Made by a program: the position numbers and the translations under genes. Positions 12,401 through 24,100 of a stretch of 64,000 nt of DNA are shown in pieces; positions within the stretch are counted from its first letter, which is position 1; the number at the start of each line of letters is the position of its first letter. The notes under the pieces were generated by a model that saw nothing but the letters and a program-made list of their open reading frames with translations, ran no database searches and was not told the DNA's origin. Source of the DNA: Liolophura sinensis (lineage: Eukaryota > Mollusca > Polyplacophora > Chitonida > Chitonidae); NCBI RefSeq assembly GCF_032854445.1, contig NC_088295.1, positions 14,991,385 through 15,055,384 of the forward strand, written 5' to 3'.

Positions 12401-14401
12401 AAAGGTGTACTGCAGTAATTCCAAAGTATTCAAGAAGTACTAAGTGTAACGAAGACCCTGTAGTTTGAGGTCTAAGCCACGCCGAGTTACTGAAAAATAT
12501 GGGTGTCAATAACAGATGTATAATAAGCAAAAGGGTACAGTACATGTACTTTAATACATCACTTTAATGATTCTTGCACTGCAAATCCCAGAGTGAGAAT
12601 TCAATCACATATCCTGCATATTATGGCGGGAGGAAGCCAGGCTCAGGAAACCCATGACCATCCACAGACTGCTGCAAGACCTTCCCAAGTACGAATGGAC
12701 AGGAAGCAAGCATGACCTGGACTTGAACTCACAGCGGCCCACATTGGTGAGAGGTTCCCATATCATTGTGCTGCGTCAGCACGTTAACAACTCAGCCACA
12801 CAAACCCAGCCAGATAAAAACTCACCTTGTGGATTTCAAATTCCTTTTGTTTTCTTTCCGTCTCTTCAATCTTCATGGAGGCTTTCTTTTCATCATCCAG
12901 AATTTCTTCTATGGAAATCTGATACTTCTCGACTGCAGCAGCTTTCTAAAAACAAAAATCAAATAAAATACAAAACAAAATTCACCATGGTATGTTTCAA
13001 CATTACTATTAAAGATTTTTTCTGATACTTGGTAAAAATTATGTACGAGCTAGTGAAAATAACCAGTTCGAATTATAATTATAATGTTTATAACACACCG
13101 ACTGTTCATCAACAAGCCTATAATCCAGGAATTCAAGAGAGGACAGATGAGCCACAACAAAAGCCTTGTAATTGTCTTTTTCACAAAATGGGTTTCCTCC
13201 AAGGTTCAGAGTCTTAAGTCCATGGAAGCGTCGGAGGTAAATCAGCTGAAAACGAGAGAGAAAATGGTTATGTTAATGAGCAGGAAAAAAAAAAGAATAG
13301 AAGAAAAAAAAATTATGACTGCATTCCACCAGCAAAAACATAATTGAGATCCTTGGAAGTTTTTACCACAGAATCAAACAATTTAACAATTTCAGATCAG
13401 GCTTAAATGTGGCTGTTTAATGAGAGGGAAAAACTGTACCCTTACATTGTCTAACTCATGAAGATTGTTGTTGCCTATAGAAAACACATGTAACTTGGAC
13501 AGATTATCCATGTTTTCTATTCTGGAAATTCTGTTGTTGTAGAGAGTCAAATCCTCAAGCTGTGTCAGTTTGTCAAGGCCTTCAATCACCTCTATGTTGT
13601 TAAAAGATAAATCTGTAAAACAAAATCAGGCAAAATAAATCCAACACTTCCAAACCAGTTGAAAATTCTCAAAGCATTTTGATAGAAACAAAAAATGGGA
13701 AAGTATTCATCTTTATCAGTCTATTATAAATGTGGTCCTCCAGCTGGCAGTAGAGCTCAGATCTTAAATACAAAACACTATGCATTCAGTACCAAGTCGA
13801 TGATTCAGAAACTGGTTTTTACCACCCAAGTACATCACAGAAGACCACCAGAGCTAGAAATAATACCCAGCAGCTTTATATCTTTAACTTAAAAATGGGC
13901 ATTCGTTTGAGACAAAACAGCTATTATTACTGATTTTCCACATTACAACTTACCTAACCAGACAAGGTTGACCAGTACATGCAAACCTTCTATCTTTTCA
14001 ATGATGTTGTTATCTAGTTGAAGCTTAACAAGACTTGTGAAACTCCACAGGTTGTCAATTTTCAGAATATCTATGAAAAAAAAATTATAAAACCACATAA
14101 CACACATTATAAGGGCTGTCATGTCTTTGAACTTCTTGGAAAACTGTTATTTACATATTAAGAGGGCTGTATCTTACGGCAGTCATAGGTCTACCTAAGA
14201 TCGGCACTGATAAATGGCAAATACAGCATTTTGTTGCTTACTTTTGAAGTCAAGTCGCAAAGATTCCACATCACCAAAATCTATGCCTTCCTGTTTTGCA
14301 ATCCGGCCTGCCTCATCTGCTGGCCCTTGCTCTTCTACTGCTGTCTGGAGCATATCCTCATCAATGACAGAGGGCTCCACTGTATCATACAGACGGCTCA
14401 T
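9414..14401 (-). CDS. DRC3: DRC3 (LRRC48), dynein regulatory complex subunit 3
   Basis: Ten coding exons on the minus strand: 14242-14401, 13954-14070, 13446-13612, 13099-13245, 12826-12945, 12093-12205, 11414-11588, 11030-11161, 10115-10309 and 9414-9665. They total 1578 nt, or 525 residues; human DRC3 is 523. The N-terminus (MSRLYDTVEPSVIDEDML..QGPADEAG) and the C-terminus (LFVDKDTVINAV..HDVHLLKIDN) match the family from memory. Leucine-rich repeats cover about residues 45-165 (LKIDNLWSF, LQLDNNIIEKIEGL, LDLSFNNIEVIEGL, LTLYNNRISRIENM). Charged coiled-coil sequence fills about 195-520. The protein belongs to the nexin-dynein regulatory complex of motile cilia and flagella. The intron between exons 6 and 7 looks U12-type. 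An AG acceptor at 14451 implies a further non-coding 5' exon. Confidence 0.95.
11589..12092 (-). other. DRC3: Probable U12-type (minor spliceosome) AT-AA intron of DRC3
   Basis: No GT donor joins DRC3 exons 6 and 7 in frame. Exon 6 is followed directly by ATATCCTTT, the U12 AT-AC donor consensus. CCTTAAC, the U12 branch-site core, lies at 11598-11604 on the minus strand. It is about 10 nt before the point where the frame resumes as S-YKEKLGAICMQLFEF. The intron is 504 nt and appears to end in AA. The motifs are seen directly; use by the minor spliceosome is inferred. Confidence 0.8.
12614..12810 (-). mobile_element. Family A SINE, 3'-truncated
   Basis: In the minus direction, the tRNA-like head and central domain can be read (about 12810 down to 12614). 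The conserved tail GAGTACGGCGTAAAAC is missing. It lies just beside DRC3 exon 5 (12826), in the intron between exons 5 and 6. Confidence 0.75.
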
Positions 14402-15150
14402 CTTGGCCCACTATTTTGTTTGAAGAAACTAAACTTGGCACCACAACAGATCTGCAAAAAAATATGTAAATAGGAGTGAGGACACTTATTAGTGATACGG
14501 AGATCAAGTGTATATGAGAAATTTCAAAAGATAAAGAATAATAGAGCAACTGCAAGCAGCTTGGGCCTAGATACTATTATATTCTTTAGGCCTATAGTTT
14601 GATATGAGAAGGTTGGGAACATGTAAAGACATCATCATCATCTCCCTAGAACTGCCATAGCCAATGTTTAATCCCAGGCACCTTTTCAGTGTATATTCAG
14701 CGAACGAGATTAATTTCCGCTGTGAAGATTGACTGGTCTGTAATGATGTTGTTGTTGTTGGGTTTGTAATGCGTATCCCAAAAAGCATTGATAACACAAA
14801 ATAAATCACGTCCCATCTGCTACAAACATATTTTACACATTCAAGGTTACTTGCTGACAAATGTCTTCTCCATACTCTTACCACGTTGGCCTGTTTCACA
14901 TAAATTCGTGTTATTTTCGCGACTGAATTCGCGCTTTCCGCGTCCGGTCGCTATGGTGATTTCGTTTCCGGTTTTCAGCATCATAAGATTTTCTGCGGAA
15001 AATTATCTAAAATATTTCTTTTTGAAAACAAATAAATTTGAGCATTTTTGATTGTAGAAATACACAAAATAATTCTAATAAACCTTTAAGAGGATGTCTC
15101 CGACATGTCATGACGTCAGTGACAGACCGTCGGTTCCGCATCAATCCAAG
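14402..15150. promoter_or_regulatory. Shared promoter region and 5' UTRs of DRC3 and TOM1
   Basis: The two genes start head to head 749 bp apart. On the minus strand, positions 14402-14451 are DRC3 5' UTR preceded by TTTTTGCAG, a splice acceptor, so DRC3 has an upstream untranslated exon. CpG dinucleotides cluster at about 14900-14960 and 15090-15150, the likely promoter core. A TGACGTCA palindrome (CRE-like) lies at about 15110-15117. Confidence 0.55.
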
Positions 15151-18100
15151 ATGTCGTTCTTCGGACATGGCAATCCACTTGCTTCGCAAGTTGGTCAGCT
15201 CATAGGTAAGATTTTGGCAGATTAATTGTGAACAGAAAAAAATTTGATCAATTTAAAGTTGTGGCCTTGAATTATGAAATCATCAGTAGTTATATGCTTC
15301 ACAACTCATGACAATCATACTCGTGCTCATGACTGTGTCAAGTTGTGGTTTTAGTTGTTAGTTTTGTGACACACCTTTCGACTCCTTGAGCTTACTAAGT
15401 TACTTGGCAGACCAGTCGATTGAAGATAGGTGATCATTGACAGTGATCAAAAATCAATCTGTCTTGACGAAGACAACACATGCCTTATGTAACGCACGCA
15501 ATGCAGGAGATCACAGAAAATCACTGGCTATAAAGTGACACTATTTTATTTATGGGAATGAAAGAAATGGAATGATTACCTAGTAATTTCTGTGGATGAA
15601 AACCTGTTGCAGTTACCTGCCCTTGTCAAATATGTTGAGGCTGTCAGTGCAGCCGTTTGCTTGAAGCATCACCAAGAAATCTCAGAAAAAAAGAAAAAAG
15701 CATGGAAAGGTTTGCCCTTCTGCTTCGCTCTCAACAATGTAGCAGCAAGTGAGTTCCACTGAGCTGGTCTGGTATAGAAAAAAAAAAGATCATATCCATT
15801 GAAATAGAGAACTATCTTGTAGCTCAGAACAAGTCATAATGCCGGTTTTAAATACTGAAATACTGAAGCTAATATTAAGATATTTCTTACTATTCAGTAA
15901 TACAAGTACAAGTACTTATAATGTGGGAGAAGGGCAAAGGTATCTTTGAAAACACTGTAGCACATGAAATAGAGACAGCCATATGCAGTATAGTTTGGGT
16001 TTTGTAAAATATGCAGATATACATGTATTGATTTGAAATGTTCTAATTTCTCAGTTTACTCCCCCAGAAATGGCTGCCATGACGTGGGGTTAATGAGCTT
16101 CCAGGGCCTAGCTAAACAGCCCCGGGGACCCTTGTTTTTAGTGTTCGAACGTTACTCCTTCCCAAGTTCCACATTCAGAATGTCTCTACCCCTACCGCTC
16201 GCAAGTCTGAAATTGTTCTGACATTAGCTTTGAAAAAAATTTTGTCATTCACCAAGCAAACATCAGAGCGCACACTTAGACTTTTGATGAAGCCCTGTAA
16301 TTGGCCATCCCAACCAATATAACTTTGTGTACAAAATGAAATTAGAAAGGTGCAACAATTGTATTGGAAGTGTCTCTTTCATATGTGAAAAGGTTTAGGA
16401 ATTAGGGTATGTTCCTTACTCTTTCGTCTGTGAATTTATCGCAAGTACAATGTTGATGAGTTATTTCCTAGGCTGCATGGGCGTGATATTCCCAAAATCA
16501 GTTGACATTGATTTCATTATGAATTGCATTAATATGCTGATGTTAGTTCAAGATAAAAAGGTGTTGTTTAACTTTTTACTACTGCACCAAAGCATAATTT
16601 AACATAGATTAATTTTATGAAACAGGTATATGCCAACCACAAATGTTTCATTTATTGTTGAAAAATATTCTTGTTTGTAGTTCTTTAAATATGTTTATTG
16701 CTGTTATTTGCAAATGTTTCTTTTTTCTTGTATACTTTTAAGTGAAATGAAACTGGTTGTTTAACATTTGTGTACTGGAGGGGTCCCTGTGGCTCATTTG
16801 GTTAGCATGCTAGCGCAGTGTAATGACCCAGGAGCCTCTCACCAATGCAGTCGCTGTGAGTTCAAGTCCAGCTCATGCTGGCTTCCTTTCAAGCCAAATG
16901 TGGGAAGGTCTGTCAGCAACTTGCGGAGGGTTGTGCCCGGTTCCTACCACGATAATGCTGACTGTGTTGCGATTCAAGACCAGTTTAGATCTAGTTTAAG
17001 TCATAGTTTAAATATATGTCAATATTAATACCATGTCACGCATGAAGCTCCTCCACTGATAATAAAAAATGGATATTTTCACATATATGTAAGCCTTGCC
17101 TGCAGATACCGCATAAGTCCTGCATTAAATTTATTTCTTAAACAGAAAGAACTTTTTTAAAGTACTCCTTAGAAGACAGTCTATTAACTTAAGATGTAAA
17201 CAATAAGGTATTGTTTTATGTATGTTTATATCCTTGAGCACAGCGTAAAACACCAATCAAATAAATAAATAAATATTTATATGTTTATTTCATATATCTT
17301 TTTGATTTATATTATGTTTGTGATTTCCACTACATCAAACATATAGCACCATGAACATGAATGTTATTTGTTCAGGAATTGTGACTAATAGTATTGGGTA
17401 TTAAAGGCATTTGAAACCAAATGAGGTCCTGTGACTTACGTCACTTAACTCAGTCAATTAAGTTACTTGTAAAATTCATACCATTAGAATCAAATGATAT
17501 TTTCAAATGATATTTATAATGACAAAAAAGTAAAATTCATTTTCTTGAATGGTTTTGACTGGTCTGCTGGAGGGAACTTTGTATGCTAATTTTCTTATCC
17601 TATAAGATTGACTCTTATAGGATGAGATGGACCGCACGTTTTCATTGTTGTTGCTTTAATAGTTGCGTTTGTCCAGTTCATAAAAAAAGATCGAATAGAC
17701 TTGTTCTGTGCTGTTAGACGTTTCCTCTCCAGCCAACCTGAACTGGGAATGCTGTTGGTAAGAATCAAATGTTCAAGTTTAATTGTTTTGCAAACTGTTT
17801 GTGCAAGCTTGTCTATCAACGGTTGCGCATTATATATGCGTGGTTTGCTGAATATGACAATCTCACAGAGACTTCACAGAGGCATGGCGGACCTCCAGAT
17901 AGGCATGGCATTGCGCCACATGATAAACTGCTAACTAGGGGTCTGAAGTAAATAACTCTGTGTAGTGGAAAACAGTGAGGTTACCTTTCGAGATACTGTT
18001 TGGGGGAGATTTTTTTCTGCTGTCATGCTGCAGTGAGGTAAAGTGTGTTATAAACATGTTATTACATTGTCCTTAGTAACACCTTTATATGAATGACAAT

Positions 18101-21100
18101 GTCTGTGAAGTAATTAATTAGGTTTGTTTTACTTTTAAATGATGATAATTTGATATCACAACTTAAAAATGTTTACAGAGCAGGCCACAGATCCCAACCT
18201 AGCTTCAGAGAATTGGAGTCTTAATATGGAAATATGTGATGTCATCAATGAAACAGATGATGGGTAAATACTGGATTGCTGTGTTATTTCCTGCAATTTT
18301 CGTCCTCATTTTATATGCCGCACATCTCTCACTCTCAGCTGTTACATGACATATGCAAAGTACTAAAATCAAACTTCGTGATCAGAATTTTTACAACTGT
18401 AGTCCAAGTATCCATCATTATTGTGTGGGATTTGCATATGCTGTTTTTACTCTTATTGCAGTATAAACAGTATATAGCTTGATAGTCATGGCGTTGAGTT
18501 TGTATGAATTAACTACTCTTTTTCAGACCTAAAGATGCTGTCAGAGCGATGAAGAAACGACTACAGCAATTTGTGGGCAAAAACTATAATTCAGTTATGT
18601 ACACACTCACTGTAAGTTATTGGGATGATTGTGCCCATTTTTTTAATTAAGCCTAGATGGCATAGTGAGTCATGCATAAAGCTGTAAAATGACACATTTG
18701 CTGATGTAACTCTTGGGAATGTCTTCCATATATATATATATATAATGTATCTCATACCTGGCTCATACCAAGGTAGAATAGTGTTATCACAGCTTGATTC
18801 GATGATGGGCTGTGAAAATAGAAAGTCTAGATGGATACGTAACTGAAACCGTCCACCGTTAAATGTGAGCACAACAGGTCAGTGATTACAAGCTGATCCC
18901 ATGGGTTTATTTAGGTCACAGCTGAAAGATGACAGGGGTATATTGTCAGTGTGTGAAGAAAACCCACCCATTGTGACTGAGTTAGATGTTTCTAACATTT
19001 GCCAGTATTCACTGATAGTTTTTAGTTTACACCTTGTTGTGCTATGGCTGAGAGCTGAGTGTTTCATATAGTACTATGCAAGCTATTTCCCATTAGTGGT
19101 AACATTAAGTATATGACACATATATATGCAACAGATGTAAAATTTTAAGGATATGATGGCTTGTATTCATATACCTATTCACAACATCTGTTACTTTATC
19201 CCCACTTCCCAGGCACTTCACTTTATCCCTCCACAGTCTTTGCTTATAGTATGATGCTGACATCGTGGTGATATCATCTGTATATTACCCTAAAGCTGTT
19301 TTACCTTCCTCTTCTGTGACAGATTTTAGAGACGTGTGTTAAGAACTGTGGGAAGAGGTTTCACATTCAGGTGGCGAATAAAGACTTCCTGCATGACCTC
19401 ATTAAGATAATAGGCCCCAAGAACGACCCCCCACAGATTGTACAGGAGAAAGTGCTCAGTTTAATTCAGGTAGGACACTGTCTTAGCCAGATTCATAAGA
19501 TGATTAGCAGCTTAGCTAAGCCACATCTACAGGTATTTAATATTGTAGTGCATGTTAGGGGTTGAATATGCTGCCAAATGTATATATAACATGTGTTTTT
19601 TATTAACATGTTTCAAGGTTTCCCTCTGTTGGAACTTTTACATCTTCTATGTATAGTTAAATAAAAACAAAACCTATGAGAATGGGGTAAGAGTGGGGGA
19701 TGTCTCAAGTCTTTTAAGATTTTTCTTAAGTACTTATATTGATAAATGTGTAGATGTATACATGTAGATTAAACCACTGTAGTTAATCTAACATTTTGTT
19801 CATAAATTGTTGGTTTTTGAAATTTGTATACAATGTAGAACTTTATGAGATGAATTTTAGGTCATTTACAGCATGTTACCACAAGCAATTGTAAATTATG
19901 GTAGGAATACAAAATAATGTACTTACATGTACCTTGGGAACTCCTGTTTGTTGTATATGTTACAATATGTAAATGTATGTTATTCTTCAGACTTAAAAAC
20001 TATTTAAAGTAGATACATGTAAAATGATGAAACAGTTTATTTATCTTACCATACCTGTCTTCACCTGGGGAGATAATGTTGGTATAATAACAACCCTTGT
20101 ATTCTCTGGCTTATGTTTTGTTAATTTTAGACTTGGGCAGATGCTTTTAGGGGCTCACCTGATCTTAAAGAGGTTGAAAAAGTGTACCAGGATCTTAAAG
20201 CCAAGGGTATAGAGTTCCCAATGACTGACCTGGATAATATGGCTCCAATACACACGCCAGCTAGGGTAAGATTGATCAGGCTGTATTCTAATTCCAAGAT
20301 CTTGGGAAATATTGACAAAGTTTTTTTTCTTTTTTCATTGAATGTTTGGGCCATTCCATATAAAAGCAACAAGAAGCCGAAGTTGAATTTTGGGCGTTGT
20401 TTTGGCCCACTTCATTTCATTTGTAGCTGTCATGTTTACTAAAACACTATAGACACTTCAGGTCTGCCTTTTGTTGTGGGCTACAGAATGTAAGAAGATA
20501 ACCTTCTTCTGTTATTGCTACACGTAGGAGACATCAGGTAAGGGCACCATGGTTGTGGAGCATATGGCCACATGCTGTGAGGTGTAGGATTGGTGATCAC
20601 TCCACACTGTGCATAAATACACCTGTAGATCATGTTTTTATACTATGCGTAACAGTGTGGCCATCATAATCATCTGGATTACAGTTTCTCTGATTAAATC
20701 CCATGCCATGCAGATATAAATTGGGTTAAAAAGTCTGATTCTCTGATCCTTTTTGTTTATTTAAACAGACTGCTTCGGATCATGCCCCAGCCCAAATACC
20801 ACCTTATGCAGTATGTATTGTTAAACCTACATGCATGCCCATGGTAACACATAACACTCATATATTTGTAATTTTCACAATCAGGTATTAAATGTGATTG
20901 ATTTTAAAAGATTAGTGTTTACAAATTTTGAACATATTTCTTTTAATGATGGCAATTTTTAGATTTTTGGTGTAATGAATTTTATTCACATACAATTCAT
21001 GTGAATTGATTAACTTTATCTACTGTCTACAGTCCATCATGTATGGGTTTTGTTGGACTTTTAAGTGTGTTTGTGAAGTAAAACAGGTTGAAGCTGTATC

Positions 21101-24100
21101 TGTAGATTTGAGATAAATGTGCTATTTATTCCACTTTTTGTCTGTTTTACTATAGCCTCAATCCCAGGCTGCCCCAGGGGTTCCCCCAATGGGTGTGGTC
21201 CCCCCTCAGCCCAGAATGAACAGGGCACAAGGGATGGGGCCTGTAGCACCATCACCAGAGCAGATGTCCAAATTGCGAAGAGAGCTTGATGTTGTTCAGG
21301 GCAACTACAGGGTTTTGGCAGAGATGTTGACAGAGTTGTCTCCCACTGATGTGGATCAGTCCAATTTGGAATTGCTTGAGGTGTGTGCTTAAAAGATACA
21401 CAAAACACTTTAGTTTTATTTCTTAATGTGCATTTTAGGCTGTGTAATGTGCATTTTAGGCTGTGTAATGTGACAGTGTAACAGTACCTTGTTTTGGGGG
21501 TAAAAAAAAAGCTCAAGAATTCTCCAGAAAAGTTGGATCTCTGGGATTTCCTTGGCCATTCTTGTTGAAATATCACATCACATGGAAATTTGAAGAAGCT
21601 GAAGCCTGAAAATCATCCCACTCTTTTTGGAAAAACTATAACTGGCACAACAAAACCATACCTGAAGGTACAGAAATATTTATGAATGAATGCATTGTTT
21701 ACTTAAAATAAAGAAAATCAAAATGGCACTGACATCTCTCGGGTTTGCCACTATAGCGACCAAGGTTAACTGGGCTCGGGGCACTTCAGGTGGATTTGCC
21801 AATCTCCGAGCAAGATCAAAGATATTGTAATTTCTGGAAAAATTCAACCATTGTTGACAAATGTGCATAAAATAGAGGGGTAATTAAGAAGTGTAAAAAA
21901 AATACCCCCAAAAAGAAAAAAATATTTGGCACAATTTTCTTCATTTGGCTTAGAAATATAATCTTTGTTTTAGATATCCCTTTCACGTATCCTTTAAGTA
22001 TATTTTAACTTCAGAAAGTACTCTGTATTGACAGACACCAAGAGCTCATCTGCCATGAAATAGAGCGCTTTTTTAACAGTATTGGAAGATATATCAAAAG
22101 GGTTCTTTTAGTTAAGAAGATTTGCAGCTGATTCTTTTTTAAGCTCTGCATCCCGTCCTGAATTCTTGTGATGTTTTATTTTGTGATTCATTATAGCACA
22201 TGAAAGTCAAGAAAACATTGCCTTATTTTTGTTGGTCGTTAAAGGTACTCTGTTTTTATTGGTAACTCCAATTCGTTCACAGGATTTACATAGAACTTGC
22301 CGACACATGCAGCAGAGGATAGTGGAACTACTGGAGTCTGTGTCAAATGAAGAAGTCACAGGTGTGTTTTTGGACCAGTGATGACAACCAGGAACTGAAT
22401 TTCACAAGTTGTTAGGAGAATCGATATGGATTTTCATCAGATTGAGTGGTGGAAATCCAGGGAAAAAAAGTGTGGGGAAATGCATATTTCAAATGGTGTA
22501 TTTTTTGTCCGACTTGTCTTCCCTTTAAATTTTTTAGTCATTGATGGAGTTGCAACCGTGTCCATGCGCTTATGTTCAGTAACCATTTTTAAATTTTTCT
22601 GATCGGTTGTCAGGGTGACATACCTCATGCCCGCCAACTTAATAGAAAGGTGAGCTACAGTTGGTTGGAAGCTTAGCATTGTAACAAATCAGTGCCCGGG
22701 TCAAAGCCGACAACAGGTGTTGAGCCTTTCAACAGTATTTTAAGTTGGGAATTTACAATATTTTTAATACGACATGTGAGAAGCAAGTTAAGATTCTCAT
22801 AGAGAATGGTGCAAAGTGATTCACAGGTTTGCATTGAAATTCAGGCCCTGACAACTTAAATGAAAATATTTGTCGAGGATTTCAATTCAGGGAGAAGTGA
22901 TAGAAAATATGAATTTAGTATGAATATGACTTTTGTCCTACTAATAAGACTTTGTGTTAACTGTGTGCCTGTTTTAATCCATAGCAAGATATGTCTGAAA
23001 GGAGTATGCCAGACCTGACATTTTATATCCCTTTTCGGACACGAAATCTGCAATACTCATGTAAACTATGCCCCATGCCCCAAGTGCTGCTTGTCAACTT
23101 TGCAATTAACATTACTGCTGATAAACAAAGTAACGTTTGTATATTTTAAGGATTTCTTACACTGTTTGCTTTCAGTGGAACTATTGCGTATAAATGATGA
23201 CATGAACAATATTTTCCTGCGGTATGAGAGGTTTGATCGAAGGCGGACTGGTCAGTCAGGGACTACCCCTGGAGACCAGGTATCTGAAGAAGATGCTACA
23301 TCCACGGCCTTACACCCACCCCCACCTTCCTATGACCAGGTAAATTTAAATTCCCTGTACTCGTGATACCCACAGCCTTACCCCTATGTCCACATTCCTA
23401 TGATCAGGTAAGCTCTTTTGACTAATGGTTTAATCCAGGCAGTTCCTTAGCTCTTGACTAATGATTTTGTATGTTTGAAACTAGATTTTATCGATGTAAC
23501 ACTAGATTTACACAGGGTTCGCACGTGTCCTTGAAAACCTTGAAAGTACTTGGTAATTCAAGGACTGGAAATTGCTTGAATTTGACCATTTTTATGTGGA
23601 GGACCTTGAAAGTACTTGATTTTGTTTGTGTTACGTGAAAAAAGTTATTAGTTGGTGTGAATCAACAGGCAACTGGCAATGGGCATGCGTCCGAATTTAG
23701 CTGACAGTGGTATATACGCAGTCTAAGTTTTACACCACTGCAAACATCCTTTTTTCCGCCAGAGGGTGCTAAGATCACCATTTCTTGGTTTGGTGGTAAG
23801 AACTTAGGCTGTAGTCATTGAGAGTGATTTGGTGAGTGAAAAAAAAGCCTTAGAGATGCCAGGCAACTGTCGTTTTAGAGACGAATGGCTGCAGTTCCCA
23901 GGTTTCAAGGGCTGGCTTTTGCGCAATGCCAGCAGTGTCTCCGAAGTATAGATGTCTCCAGTATGAGCAAATCCGCCCTGGACTACTTGTGAGTGAGTGA
24001 CAGTGGCGCTGTTTACAAACACGTGCATTGTGCGGAAATATTTTAAGCTGCGCTTTTTATTCTGATGGACAGTGGAAAATTTATAAGAATAAATGATGGG

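Noticed and set aside
15094-15150. Upstream in-frame start for TOM1
   Set aside because: The added residues (MSPTCHDVSDRPSV...) have no counterpart in the family, which begins close to the conserved GNPL motif.
21061-21576. 171-residue ORF on the minus strand
   Set aside because: It lies antisense to TOM1 exon 7, which is clearly coding on the plus strand, and shows no family motif.
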